A DNA stretch of 64,000 bases from Platerodrilus igneus (GCA_036346225.1 JARFIW010000108.1:1612001-1676000); one strand, 5' to 3'. Numbered from the stretch's first letter, positions 1-11,339 are shown. The notes: generated from the letters alone by a model not told the origin. Translations and numbers: made by a program.

Positions 1-247
1 TCTCAACGATACTTTCATTGGGTCTTCGAGCCGGATGTCGTTAACAGCGTAGTTAATGAACTTTGTACCCTTAGGGTATAGTGCAGCTGTCGTTGTTGAC
101 GTTCGTAATCGTAATCGCGTGATGAGTGCGTGAAGACATTCGTCGCTTGGTGCAAGTTGTAAACACTTGTGTTTGTGTATGTCCTTCAATAAAATCCCGT
201 TTTTCCTTTACCTACAAACTTGGGGTCGCTTTCAAATATTAACATAA
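1..247 (+). mobile_element. Possible BEL/Pao LTR 3' end and leader
   Basis: There is a polyadenylation signal AATAAA at 188-193, then CTACA at about 212-216 as a plausible LTR end, then TGGGGTCGC at 221-229, which starts with TGG as a primer-binding site should. A gag-like frame follows at 302. The left edge of the LTR lies outside the window or is not recognisable. The reading as an LTR rests on this order alone; no second LTR copy was found to confirm it. Confidence 0.35.
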
Positions 248-301
248 TTGAAAATTCGTCGTTTTAATAACATAACTTGTATTTGTTATTTAATATTCAA
301 A

Positions 302-541
302 ATGAGTAATAAATTGGAAATGCTTATTTTAGAAGCTAAAACAGTGTGGAGTAGATTAAATAGCATTCTTGATAATGTGACAGAAATTGGTAGATTGGAG
401 AATACTTGTTGCGTAATGGATGTTTGGCTGAATTCTGCAAAAGAAGTCAAATCAGATTTTAAATTTATGTGTCAGACGGTTGTTGTGGAAGAGTCGGTAG
501 AATTAGAAGAGTATTGGACTTTGAGAATACTGATGCAGTAG
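302..541 (+). pseudogene. BEL/Pao-like gag N-terminal fragment
   Basis: An open frame of 80 codons follows the putative primer-binding site. I chose the ATG at 302, which opens MSNKLEML, because the upstream ATG at 248 lies in the leader. The helical, Leu/Glu-rich N-terminus resembles the start of BEL/Pao gag proteins, which build the particle. It stops at 541, far short of a full gag. A BEL/Pao RNase H fragment occurs at 3791-4250, so both may be ends of one element that lost its middle and received a LINE. Assignment is from the general look of the sequence and the neighbour, so it is tentative. Confidence 0.4.
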
Positions 542-639
542 ATACAGTAGAGGTTGTGCGGAATGCTCGGAAGACGTATATAAGGTAAGAGTGTATGATC
601 GGATTTAGGATTCTACGCGAGTGGGGCGTTGTCAGGTGA

Positions 640-3053
640 TACCAAGAGTCAACAGCGTATCGGATGATGGGGATAATGATATTATTAAGGAATAGTTTTC
701 TTGTAGGTAGCGTTGGTGGATTGATTTCGGTAGGGATTGTTGGATGTTATACAGGAGCATCTTGGTTTTAGATCGGATTCTTTGGAGATGGGTGTGCATT
801 TTTAGTCGAGTTTCTAGGTGAATGCCAAGGTATAGAACAGATTCGGAAAAGGTTAGGGAGTTCCCAAAATGTGGATAGTAGGGCTTCGGTGAGGGTCAAG
901 TAATCCTTTTAGGAGCAGCATTTTAGATTTGGTAGGAGAGATTGTTCGTTGTGTTGGATTAGGATTTTTGCAGTGGAATGTTGTTGAAGATGGGAGTTGC
1001 GGTGGATATGGAATGTAAGGTCATCTGCGTAAAAAAACGGGTCTTTATTGGGGATGCTGAGGTCAAGAAGAGGGTTGATGGCTAGATTCCAAAGGGTAGT
1101 GGAGAGAATAGATTCTTGAGGACAGCCATGTGATAGGTTCGTGGTGGAGGAGAAATAGTTTGTTTGGAGGGTTGCTGTACGGGAAGTTAGGTATAATTGG
1201 ATGATTTTAAAAATATTGGAGGAGAAATTTAGTGTCTTTATTTGGTTAAGAATATTGGGCTACTACAAGCAATCAAAAGCAAAGTAGAAGTCGAGGAAAA
1301 TTGCTAAAACATAATTAAATTGTGATGATTGGACTTTGGAGATTAGGAAATGGATAGTTTGTTCAGCGCTGTGACCTTGTCGGAAACAGTGTTGGTTGTT
1401 GAAAATTTAGGAATTGTTATCAATATGGAACTGGAGTTTGTGTAGGATTGGTTTTTCTAGGAGTTTACCGATTGTTGAAAGGAGGACGATTGATCGGTAG
1501 AAACGTAGATCTTCGGGAGGTTTTGCTGGTTTTAGAAGAAGGATGATATTTGCTAGTTTGAAGGTGTCAGGAAAGGTACAGGTGGTTAGACATTTTTGGA
1601 ATAGCTTGTAGATAAGTTGACCGATGACTGGCCATGACTTTTGGATAATTATGTTGGGGATATTATCAGGACCTGGAGATTTATAAGGATTTAATTTGGA
1701 GATGATAGAGTCTAGAAGGTCAGTGTCAAGAGTATCATCAGGGAGGGTGTTTGGGGGAATGCACTATTGTTGATGATTTGGTATTGTTGCAAGGAGGGGA
1801 CGCCCATAGATTTGGGAAGAATAACGGTGTTTAGAAGAAGGGATAAAGTTTTTTGGATGGTGGGTTGAGGAAGTGATGTAGGTGTTGTTAGAATTTGAAT
1901 TGGAGGCGATTTAACTAACTTGCGATCGGTTTTCCAGTGATCGGCACTTGGATGATCAACGATATTCTTTAGATAATCCATCTTGGCTTTATAGATGCTT
2001 CTTTTGAAAGATGAACGTAGTTGATGAAATTCTGTGCCCAGTAATATTAGATGGTCATTGTGGACTGCAAGTCTTCGTAAACGTTGAATTTTGTGGCGTA
2101 GCGTGTTGAGTCTTTTCCTGGTTTCTTGTAGTGTGGGACTCCACCAGGGTGTCGTGCGTGTAACGTAGCGTCTCGTCGGAATAGTAGTGGCTGCGGCACG
2201 GTGAATAGATTGGATAATGGAGTTAGCTAGTAGTGTAGGATGGGAAACTTGTGGTTAAACAGATTGCGGGATTGAAATGAGGTTTTTTAAGGATTTTTGG
2301 AAACGGGACCAATTTGCTCTGTTGGTATTGTTAGATGATGATTTGAAAAATTGTCGTGGTGGGAGGTTGGGAAGGATTTTGAAAGTTATTGGGTTATGAT
2401 CGCTGGAATTTATAAGATGGGAAACGTTCCAGGAGTCGATTAAATTAGAGGCTGATGGAGTGGCTAGGGTAATGTCTATATTGGATTTGTGGTTTTGGGA
2501 TTCCCATGTTCAGATATCTGATGGAGAATTTATAATGGATAGATTTTATTGAAGGTTGAAATCTTCAAGGGGTGCGCCTTTTTCGTCAGTGGTGTCATTA
2601 TCCCATAGTGTAGATCGTGCGTTTGCGTCTGCGTATATCAGCGTCGGTTTTTGTTCAAGTGATTGTAAGGTATTGTCTAACTGTTGTAGATAGGTTTGTA
2701 TGTTTTTGCTGTATTGAAAGTATGCCGAAATGACGTATAGTGTCCCAGTCTTCCAGTGTAGTTCAGCTGTCAGTATTTGTGGTGTAGATTGTGAAAGGAT
2801 AAGGGAGGCATCTATTTAGGGGTTGTTAATGATGATGGCTGCAGTAAGGTTAGGATCTGACGGGTGTAGGTGTATAAGGGATCTGGTGTGCAAAGGTAGA
2901 TTGAAAATTGTTTTGTTAACTAGGTATGGTTCTTGGAGGATGGCTAGGGATATTTTTTGTTCGGTAAGAACATGTCGCAGAGCGGGAGTGTTGGAGGTTG
3001 GCTTGGATGACTAATATGTACGACGGAATTAGGTGGGGATTATGGATAGACAT
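640..3053 (-). pseudogene. LINE ORF2: endonuclease plus reverse transcriptase, broken
   Basis: Starting from an ATG at 3053-3051 the frame shows the endonuclease motifs in order: QANLQHS, LQEPY, SAYFQY, YADANARS, SNIDITLA and SSDHN. Further on come reverse-transcriptase motifs: a SPGPDNIP block, YRSIVLLSTIGKLLEK, an FLDFYFAFD block with the first catalytic Asp, HGCPQESILS near 1140-1110, and YADD near 1030-1020. A 7-A run next to YADD shifts the frame, and stops occur at several points, so no full protein can be made. In this class the endonuclease nicks target DNA and the RT copies the RNA at the nick. The YADANARS block suits the R1/I group; the exact clade is unsure. Confidence 0.8.
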
Positions 3054-3075
3054 AGGAACAAATTGTGTCGAAGGG

Positions 3076-3789
3076 TTAATAGCCATAATCGGTGCGTAAT
3101 TTGTAAATCTCAAGGAATTGCTTGTACATAGGACAGTCGGGACTGGTCACAGGATGGTTACGAAGGCGATTTATTCTTTGGCAATTAGAACAGATGGGTT
3201 GCAAGAACTTTTGGTTAGGACACGATTTTAATACATGGTCTTGGACACAGTGTCTGCAGGTGGTGGTGAAACGGCAGACCTTAGCAGAATGTCCAGATTT
3301 TTGGCAGTTGTAACATCTTGCTTTGGACACTAAGTCACGTATTCGGCATGATTTGTAGCCGACGTAGACGTGAGTTCTTGATGTTAGGATCGTTCGGAGA
3401 CGGGGAGAGACGTTAAGGATAAGGTTGTCATTGGAATCGGGTCTAGGGCGACGTATGGCTACGGATATTTCTGTACGGAACTCGTTTTCTGGGATGAGGT
3501 GCTGAAGGGAATTTTGACGATAGAGGAGTGAAAGAGTATCTGGGGTGGGTATATCACGGTCTTGGTCGAAGGTGATTAGTTGGGGTAGTTTGATTTGCTG
3601 ATTGAGGTTGGAAATGGTGTTGACGTCGCAAGGTTTGTCGGTACGGATGGTTACAGATGTTTCGGAAGGGCAGATACTACGAATGAACAGATCAAGTAGG
3701 GAAGGTCGAAGGTTTTGCTTAACGATGCTTAGGATTTGGGATGGAGTTGTTTCAGAGGAAGTAGGTTTCAGGGTAATGATTTTTGTCAT
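3076..3789 (-). CDS. LINE ORF1, gag-like zinc-knuckle protein
   Basis: This is an uninterrupted frame of 237 codons. ORF1 proteins of R1/I/Jockey-type LINEs bind element RNA and carry it to the target. The C-terminal third has a CCHC knuckle (CYNCQKSGHSAKVC, about residues 165-178), then CRHC...C and CSNCQR..., the usual run of three cysteine-rich units. The N-terminal part has no clear similarity that I can see. The ORF2 start lies about 25 bases further on, a common ORF1/ORF2 arrangement. It is intact over its length, unlike most coding remnants here, but its ORF2 partner is broken. Confidence 0.82.
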   Translation of the reverse strand: MTKIITLKPTSSETTPSQILSIVKQNLRPSLLDLFIRSICPSETSVTIRTDKPCDVNTISNLNQQIKLPQLITFDQDRDIPTPDTLSLLYRQNSLQHLIPENEFRTEISVAIRRPRPDSNDNLILNVSPRLRTILTSRTHVYVGYKSCRIRDLVSKARCYNCQKSGHSAKVCRFTTTCRHCVQDHVLKSCPNQKFLQPICSNCQRINRLRNHPVTSPDCPMYKQFLEIYKLRTDYGY

Positions 3790-3790
3790 A

Positions 3791-4250
3791 GTGATATTTA
3801 AAGATATTTTGGAAATCGCAGATATTTTTGCTTGGTCGGATTCAAAGGTGGTATTAGCGTGGAATCAAGCAATGCCGAACTTTTGTTGCAAATCGGATAG
3901 CTCGTATCCAGTCATACGTAGCTCTTTCAAAATGGTATCATGTAGAGTCGAAGAACAATCCCGCAGATTGTGTTTCTCGTAGTTTATTCGCATTGGAACT
4001 GGTCAATCAACCCTTATGGTGGGCGGGTCCTCCTTGGTTATTGGTTGCAAAAAGAAATTGGCCTTCCGGTAAGGTATTAAAAATAGGAGATACGTTGCCT
4101 ATGGAAGAAAAAGTTACGAAAACATTTTTGGTAATTTCTCAGGAAAATTTCTTTGATTATTTGTTGTACAAATTCCCAGATACTTTCGGGGTTTTTTTGA
4201 TATTTACGTATATTAGTTTAAATTTTCTTTTCGTGTATCTTTCTCCATAA
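3791..4250 (+). pseudogene. BEL/Pao pol fragment (RNase H end)
   Basis: Two frames joined by a shift between about 3917 and 3957 carry the hallmark end of BEL/Pao RNase H. First comes IFAWSDSKVVLAW, which holds the Asp of the RNase H active site; then, in the other frame, NPADCVSRSLF and PLWWAGPPWL, the strongly conserved NPAD...SR...LW..GP.WL signature of this superfamily. The remainder to 4250 resembles the region leading to integrase but stops early. Integrase itself is absent downstream. The 5' part of pol is not in the window. Confidence 0.8.
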
Positions 4251-5689
4251 TTTATTTGTCACATTGAAACGAGTGGTTCACCTACAGCGTACTCTACCCT
4301 TAATTTTATTGTGAACAGTTTCTTTTGTGATTCCTATTTTAAATTTGTAGGTCATAGCACATTCTACAATGGATTTGTGATAAGACGTTCACACATAACT
4401 GGTGTTTCAGGAAAAATTCTTCCAGTTCTTCACTTCTGAAGGTATAAAAAACTTTAAGACATTCTTAGAATATCTAAAACGACAAATGTATTTGGGTTTC
4501 AAAGAATTTATTAAGTACAAAACCGTTACATTTAATTAGTAATTACTTTCAACATCTGCTCCAAACTTGAGTACTAATCAACATTTTTTTCCTAATGAAT
4601 CCCAATCTCTCTTTTTCTTGTCTGGCAGGATTCAATTAAGATTTTATGCACGGTAAGCAACGTTGAAGGAGCGAGCGTTAATCTAAATGTCTTAATCGTA
4701 AAACCTACAAACTCTAATTATTATTCTATCGTCATTCTTGAAAACAAGATACGATAGGTGTTGATACTTGAACTTGATTGTAGTCTTCTGTTCTCCATGC
4801 AATTTGTAAGTCTCTTGGTAATATTTTATTGAACAGTGAAGAAGAATGAGTGTCATCTAGAACAGAAATGGTATATTGTGGATCAGTGACTATGATGATA
4901 CGCCATGCTGTCTGATACGTTCGTGACATATTTTGTATTATACGTGCATCGTACGGTCAGTGCACTTCTCCGATGGTCAGACGTGATGGTGCGGTTCTTG
5001 TGTTGTCACTGCCGCGTCGCATCATCGCTGACATGCGAACCCTTTACAAGTATTTACAAAAAATTAGCCATTTGTTTATCATATTTTTATAACTTTGCGC
5101 GTACTGTTAAAGTCAGTTGAATGCATATCTTTTTAGACCGTTACATCGGAAGCGTTGTGAATTACTACAATTTAAAATCAATTTAACGGTCATAAAGAAG
5201 TATCAAATACGCGCGTGGCGCATCTTTATAAAAAAAGCACTCAAAGATAAAATGGCTAATTAACATAATAATGCTACATAACCTTACTAAAAGGTATGAC
5301 TCCGGCACCGATAATGCACGAACGGATACGTCTTTGCACGTGAAGAATTCATACACCACGACCACTCACAGATACACAATACTCCTACGATCATCCCCAC
5401 CTGACCGCTCCAACATCGATCTGACACAATCCTCCCCATCTGTAGCTCACCTGATCAATTCCTGGACAGTTTTCCACATCCACCAGTTCAATCATTACAA
5501 CCTTTCATTGCATCATCCCAAACCATCCACCGCGATCACCTAAGAAAATTTTTTCCTTCAACACCTTTAAAGCAGATTGGACCTAAATTAACCTAACCAG
5601 GCTCACACCTAAGATCACATCCAACACATACAAACGCATTTGACTATACCAAACAATGGCCCGAGTGCTACTTTCACACCCAACATCCC
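4251..5689. other. Unassigned A+T-rich stretch
   Basis: I recognise no gene here. A 65-codon minus-strand frame at 4732-4929 and a 90-codon plus-strand frame at 5271-5543 have no family features I can name. The last part (about 5271-5690) may be the 5' UTR or a lost ORF1 of the LINE that starts near 5690, since its base composition (CA-rich plus strand) is like that of the LINE. Confidence 0.4.
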
Positions 5690-5696
5690 TAATAGA

Positions 5697-6752
5697 CAGC
5701 AAAACAATTAGAATTGGTCAAATAAATGCCATGCACAGTGCACACGTCATCATGAAATCAGACAGCTATCCGAATCACTAAAACTAAATCTACTCTTCAT
5801 TCAAGAACCATACTTAGTGCGCGGCAAAATTCCCGGCATGCCGGTTCGCGCACGACAACTGCATAACGGCAAAACCTCCCAAACAGCAATAGTAGTCTTT
5901 GACCCGACTATGACCATAACAACTGTACAAAAGTACAGCGGTGACCATTGTACCTGTGTAGAGGTTAGCAACCAACACATCGGGAAATGGATTCTCGCCA
6001 CAAGCTACTTTCAATTCCGACACGACCCACAACCTTACATCGACAATATCCGAAACATAGTTCTGGCATACAATAACCGACCGACAATATTGATAGCAGA
6101 CGTGAACGGAAAGTCACCCATGTGGCATAGCCGTATCACGGATGAAAGAGGGGAACGAGTAGAAGACCTAATCAATGAACTACAACTAGAGGTAATGAAT
6201 CAACGTGACAATCCACCTACGTATAGTAACAGAACAAGAACAGGGACCAACATCGATATAACTTTAGCAAACGCACTAGCATACCCGCACATAAAAAACT
6301 GGAAGGTCCTCGACAATCAAACACTAAGCGACCACAACATTATCACCTTTCAGATTGACGCAGTGGCCAGACCGACAGGGACACAATACAGCAGGACAAC
6401 TGGGATCAGATACAGCATTAGGAATGCCAACTGGCAAAGACTTACGGATTCCTTCGAACCCCCACCCGACATAAAAAGCAACGAGAACGTTCACGGACAC
6501 GTCAAACAACTTACTAAAGCTATTACAGGGGCAATGAAACGAACACTTCCAAGACAGCAAGACAAACAACACACCAAAACAATACAATGGACACAGCGGC
6601 TACAAGACCTGAAAAACAGACCAGCCAAGCTCGCAAAACTACCAAATGTCAATAACTCCACAAGAAAGGGAATATCAACTACACAATTACAGACGCATAA
6701 AAGACACATATCAGACGGAACTAAAACCATGAAACAAAAACCTGGGAGGTCT
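5697..6752 (+). pseudogene. LINE ORF2 part 1: AP-like endonuclease
   Basis: The endonuclease cuts target DNA to prime reverse transcription. It begins with RIGQINAMHS at about 5709; a small frameshift before 5800 leads into LLFIQEPYLVRGKIPG, with the catalytic Glu. The long open frame from 5817 then has TSYFQF, IADVNGKSPMWHS (Asp/Asn pair), TNIDITL and TLSDHNIITF (the Asp-His pair). All catalytic positions that I can identify are kept. Between about 6650 and 6750 the frame slips twice before the reverse-transcriptase frame begins at 6755. The flanking RT shows this was one polyprotein. Confidence 0.85.
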
Positions 6753-6754
6753 TT

Positions 6755-8791
6755 GTGGACAGACACCTACAAACGGACGCTTGGGGTATCCCATACAAAA
6801 TTATAAAAGGAAAAATAAAACCACCAACGACTTACTCCACCCTAACAAAACAAGATGGTACAGAAACACAGGACTGGGAAGACACCGCGGCAACACTATT
6901 ACAAACACTCTTACCAGACGACAACAAGCAGGACGACACGGACGAACAAAAACAGACGAGACAACGGGTAATTGAAAGAAACAACAGAGGAAACAAACCT
7001 TGGAACAGACATCAAGACGACGAGGTACAACCATTCACTGGATCGGAAGTGACAGCATCGATGATAAAAGCGAAAAACAGAAAAGCACCCGGCCCGGATG
7101 GCATCCCCTCTGAGATAACATCCGCGCTCCGTGTTAAATTGGTACCACCACTAACCAAAATATATAACGAATGCCTCCGACAAGCAGTGTTTCCGAACAC
7201 CTGGAAGCAAGCAAATGTCGTAATAATACCAAAAGGCACAGGAAAGGATCCAAAGCTACCAAACTCGTACCGCCCAATATGTTTATTAAACACCTTGGGA
7301 AAGACGTACGAGCGACTACTAAGTAAAAGACTGCAAGAACACCGCAACATTCAGGGCACCTACTCACACCAGTACGGCTTCACGGCAAACAAATCAACAG
7401 AGGCCGCAATTAATCGAGCCCTTCAGAACATCCAAGACACAACCGCGAAATATTCAATAATACTAATGGTTGACATAGAGGGAGCCTTTAATACTCTTTG
7501 GTGGCCCTCCCTTTTCGCACGACTCAGTACCATACACTGCCCATCCCAACTTTATCACTCCCTCAGGAGCTACTGTAGGGACAGATACGTAACCCTGGAC
7601 GGTACAACTCGAATAACAAAACAAATAAACAAGGGCTGTCCACAGGGCTCGGTCCTTGGTCCACTTCTCTGGAACATCGTAATTGAGGAACTTCTGGAAA
7701 AGCTGGATACCATCAGGGAGGTTTCGACGACGATAGCATACGCCGACGATATCTTACTGTTGGTCGAAGGTAACTCCAGAAGCGAACTCGAGAACAAATC
7801 AAACAATGGCCTGAATGAAGTCCAGAACTGGTGCAAAGCAAACAAGGTGAGTATTGCACTCAACAAAACCAAATATATGCTTATAAAAGGAGCACTAAAG
7901 CGTGATCCCATAATTAAACTAGAAGGAGTCAACATCAGGAGATCCCCTTCATACAAATACTTAGGTATAACCCTAGACGAGAAATTAAATTTCACTGAGC
8001 ATATAACAACCGTGTGCAATAATGCAACAAAGGTCATGCAAAACATCGCAACACTGGCGCAACGGCATTACAAAATCCCCCTTGTCTGTGTGAGGCTATA
8101 CCTCAACAGCGTGCTCGCGGCAATGGTTTCATATGCTACGAGCGCTTGGGGCCACCGCCTAAACATAATCAAGGTAAAACAAAAACTATTGTCAACCCAA
8201 AGAAGCATAATCCTAAGAATGACAGGGGCATATAGAACAACGGCACATGACGCTCTCCATGTGCTAATCGGAACAATGCCACTCGACCTATTAACCAAGC
8301 AAAGAGCAGCAATATATCATTTAACAAACAACGACCAAAATAATTTAAAAACCAAAAATTCCCCAACCACCAAAAAAGGGATAAAAGAAAACATAATCGC
8401 GGAATGGCAAGCTAGATAGGACGGGAGCAATACTGGTAGAAGGATGTACGCTGTCATTCCTAACATAACACAAAGACTAACAAACAAACATCTCATACCT
8501 AGCAGAGGACTGATCCACTTCCTCACTGGCCACGGTCCGTATCCGACCTATCGGGACCGTATGCACTTAGCACAAAACGACACCTGTACATGCGGAGAGG
8601 TAGGTACGCCGGAGCACGTTGTGTTTGAGTGCGTAGACCTTACCCAGGAACTACACGGATACAGAACAATACTACAAGACATCCCTATCAACGAAATGAT
8701 ATGGAACGAACAAATCTTCCCATACCTAAACGCACTGACTCAAAAAACTACACAAGTATTACACAACCGCTACCTTGAACAGGCCTCTTAA
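6755..8791 (+). pseudogene. LINE ORF2 part 2: reverse transcriptase and C-terminal CCHC, one nonsense codon
   Basis: The reading frame of 679 codons is open except for one TAG at 8417-8419. RT motifs in order are KAPGPDGIPSEI, SYRPICLLNTLGKTYERL, YGFTANKSTEAAI, MVDIEGAFNTLWW (first catalytic Asp), KGCPQGSVLGPLLWN, AYADDILLLV (the catalytic Asp pair) and YKYLGITLD. After the nonsense codon the same frame continues with LTGHGPYPTYRDRMHL and CTCGEVGTPEHVVFEC, the Cys/His-rich end typical of R1-clade proteins. Apart from that codon and the shifts in the endonuclease, the catalytic core looks functional, so the copy is fairly young. Confidence 0.9.
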
Positions 8792-9267
8792 AAACGGCAC
8801 GCAATCGTACATACCAAACTGAGACACCATGGAACAACTGCTCTAGGATCCCGGGGGCTGCACCCCCGACGCCAGAGTCCGTCTTCTGGAAATTCCGAGA
8901 ACAATAGCTCTCGAAGACCGAAGAAGGTACTCAAACCCGATCAAAACCTACCGACCAATTATGTCTCGAGCAATAAGGACTAACATTCGTATTAAGTTAG
9001 GCTAAGTTCTAGGATAAGTAGTAGAATAGGAACTTTTTACTCTAACACCACTGTATGAAATCAAAAACCAACAGTAATTGAGGCAACAAAATGTCAAACT
9101 GAAGTAATTATTTTCACCCAACTGTAACCTGTACCATTCAAACATGCATAAAAGAAATTAACCTTTTGGAAAACGAACACACACAACCACACAAACACGA
9201 GCGTAAACACAAACACACACACACACACACACAACACACGCAAAACAAAAGTGCCCTTCATTAATCT

Positions 9268-9569
9268 GGATTTCCGGCTGCCGATGGTTCAGATCGAAGA
9301 GTACAAATTCTGCGGAATGCTTTTCCTCGATGTCTGGGATTTCCGGCTGCCGATGGTCCTGGACAGAGAGCGAGAGCACGAAGCAGAAACAACACCAACA
9401 CCACCACAACTACAAACACAAAAAGCAAACCCATACACACCAACACAACACATACAAACACAAATTGTGCCCCCAATAATCCGGATTTCCGGCTGCCGAT
9501 GGTCCGGATAAAGGGTACAAATTCTGCGTGACGCTTTCCCTCAAGACTGGGATTTCCGGCTGCCGATGG
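9268..9569 (+). repeat. Four copies of a 20-bp 3' UTR motif in two pairs
   Basis: GGATTTCCGGCTGCCGATGG occurs exactly at 9268-9287, 9337-9356, 9483-9502 and 9550-9569. The copies form two pairs about 215 bp apart; each pair is separated by a similar spacer containing TACAAATTCTGCG, so an approximately 90-bp block was duplicated. The same motif with one change each recurs at 57702-57720 and 57766-57784 at the end of the second LINE. It may be an RNA element recognised by the reverse transcriptase; that is inference. Confidence 0.85.
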
Positions 9570-9849
9570 TCCTGGTCAAGAGCAAAGGTACAACGTAGAA
9601 ACAACATCAACAATAAACACAACAATTAACCAACAAAATAAAACACACTAGCGCGCACACATAAGCACACACAAACATCGACACTTACTCAATTACACAC
9701 AACAAAGAAAAACACCCAAACACAATCCGTACAAAAATGACAGTAATCAAGCACAGGTTACAATGGGGGGAAACAGGTCTGTCTAAAATGTCAGATGACA
9801 GACGACTAGAATGTTAGATTTAAAAAAAAAAAAAAAAAAAAAATAATCC

Positions 9850-10440
9850 AACACATACTTAGACTATAATCCGGACTCTTTAGCCACAGAAATAATAGAA
9901 CATACTTTAACGAAAACTCTTTATTGTCAAACTGGTTATATGTCTCTTTGGCAACTCCTGGTAACAACAGAATCCTCCAATAGCTCACACAATTATTTAC
10001 TTTGCGAAATAGTCGCTAACAGTGCTACAATTACGATCTTCTAAATTATTATCATAACACTACAATTAACTATCCAAGCACTAATTACTCATTTACATTA
10101 TCACTACAATAAATTCTATCAATTCTAGAATAATCTAAATCGACAGTGATTTATACCACATATGTACTAAAGATTTAAGCTAGAACATATTGTAATCAAA
10201 GCTTTACATTAAAACTAGTATTACCATCAAAACCGCAATTAGAACTTATATCACAGTTTTAATTAGAACTGAACTTCGAAACCCTTTAACGGCTATTTAT
10301 ACCTATTAAATTGTACTAGTTATTTCAGGAACGTTCTGGAAATTATGCAATTAACTTTCTCAAAACTTCTTATTGTAATCTTTAAATGCAAAGTCTTGTG
10401 CCGGTCAATCAAACACCGCAGGGCCCATGTGGTTGGTTAC
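9850..10440 (-). mobile_element. LTR fragment of the macro-domain gypsy family (inverted)
   Basis: Read on the minus strand, this stretch matches the LTR at 17499-18119 over most of its length, including GGGCCC..CGG, a TTGATTGACAGG-like block, GATTACAATATGTTCTA, a TATAAATCACTGTCGAT-like block and AATAAAGAGTTTTCGTTA. It lacks the first ~80 bp of the LTR. Only the LTR is present; no internal gypsy sequence adjoins it on this side. Confidence 0.65.
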
Positions 10441-10871
10441 TCATTGGGCGCGCTTCCAGGTGGCGGATAGGAGAAATCCCAGGATGTATGGCCAAGGGAT
10501 TGGCTATCTACTCTGGGAAGGATCGTGATAAGCTTATCTCATTCAGTGACCCAGTGATCTGAGGCATAAAACCCACAATATGGTGGAGAGCAAGAGACTG
10601 TGCTGATGCGGGATAAAATCCGCTCGCTAGCCAAGTAAAAACGATGCCGCGGATCAAACCAATTAACCCAAGCTGTAGTCTCGTGGCTAATGGGCCTGCA
10701 CTGAGGTAAACGAAGCCGGTGGGTCAATTCTGCAACACTGTCATACCGTGCGTTCCTTGCCGTCGTGGTCATGTCTCACGGGCAAGAGGGTGTAGGGGGA
10801 TCTCGGCTTAACCGCCCGGACCAAGAGGAGACAACCTCGTTAAAAATTCCTAAATTCCGTGGTGTAGGACC

Positions 10872-11173
10872 GAGTAGGCGACTCTGTGCCGTAGTTGGTT
10901 TGTGTGTGACAACTACGCCCAAGGTCCCGGGTTCGAATCCCGACACGGTCCGCTTGAAAAATGTTAGGCGAGCATTTTTCACAAAAATACGCTCTCGTTC
11001 GGATGAGAGGTTAAGTGCAGGTCCCGTGTGTAAGTGTTTTCAGGCATGTTAATGACCCCTACCTTGCTTGGAACAGCAAGGGTTCGGCAAAATTCAAAAT
11101 TTTCCAGGTATAAAAAACTTGCTTCCAAGCCAATGTAGTACCTTCGGGTGGAGCATTGGAAAATCAAATGTAA
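10872..11173 (+). mobile_element. tRNA-derived SINE, copy S1
   Basis: The SINE is bounded by an 11-bp target-site duplication, GGTGTAGGACC, at 10861-10871 and 11174-11184. The head is tRNA-like: an A-box-like stretch near 10884-10896 and a perfect B box GGTTCGAATCC at 10930-10940, the internal promoter for RNA polymerase III. The head resembles tRNA-Arg(UCU), best seen in the copy at 50683-50962. The body contains GAGGTTAAGTGCAGGTCCCG, which resembles the conserved core of several animal SINE superfamilies, and ends in TTCGGGTGGAGCATTGGAAAA. It is non-coding and relies on LINE enzymes. Confidence 0.88.
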
Positions 11174-11339
11174 GGTGTAGGACCAAGCCCAGGGAATGCG
11201 TGGCTGGATAGTTGACCAGCCACAATCGGTCCAGAACTCGGGGAACAGGGCGGCACCCCATTTTATTCACGCCTTCTATGCCAACAGGGGACCCCTGGCA
11301 TGGCGACCATTTACATCCTCCATACTTGTGGGAACAATC

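Larger units (their letters stand above)
640..3789 (-). mobile_element. Non-LTR retrotransposon (LINE) with ORF1 and ORF2, R1/I-like
   Basis: The element reads from right to left: a gag-like ORF1 with three zinc knuckles (3789 to 3076), then ORF2 with an AP-type endonuclease and a reverse transcriptase (about 3053 to 640). It lies between two BEL/Pao fragments. The ORF1 start codon is only about 2 bases from the first recognisable BEL/Pao RNase H codon, so the LINE 5' UTR is missing or extremely short. The 3' end is not clear; I see no poly-A tail near 560-640. Confidence 0.8.
5690..9843 (+). mobile_element. R1-like non-LTR retrotransposon with 3' UTR repeats and poly-A tail
   Basis: This is the best preserved LINE in the window. 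In order it has an endonuclease (about 5697-6700), a reverse transcriptase and C-terminal domain (6755-8791), a roughly 1-kb 3' UTR with a (CA)n tract near 9211-9233 and four copies of a 20-bp motif (9268-9569), and a run of 22 A at 9822-9843 taken as the tail. The motif set (QEPY, GKIPG, DVNGKSPMWHS, GCPQGSVLGP, C-terminal CCHC) fits the R1 clade. No ORF1 is seen. A second, decayed copy of a related LINE lies at 55306-57850 and ends in the same 3' UTR motif. Confidence 0.88.

Noticed and set aside
248..301. Upstream ATG at 248 as start of the BEL/Pao-like gag
   Set aside because: It lies only about 20 bases after the putative primer-binding site, and its product starts with a Cys/Ile-rich stretch not seen in gags; the ATG at 302 fits better.
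5271..5543. A 90-codon protein before the R1-like LINE
   Set aside because: Thr/Ser/His/Pro-rich with no zinc knuckle or other ORF1 feature; more likely 5' UTR sequence.
9806..9988. A 60-codon minus-strand frame ending in a Phe run
   Set aside because: The Phe run is the LINE poly-A tail read on the other strand.
10884..10950. A tRNA gene (also at the heads of the other SINE copies)
   Set aside because: The A and B boxes are tRNA-like, but the anticodon stem pairs poorly, there is no closed acceptor stem, and the same body follows in every copy with target duplications, so these are SINE heads.
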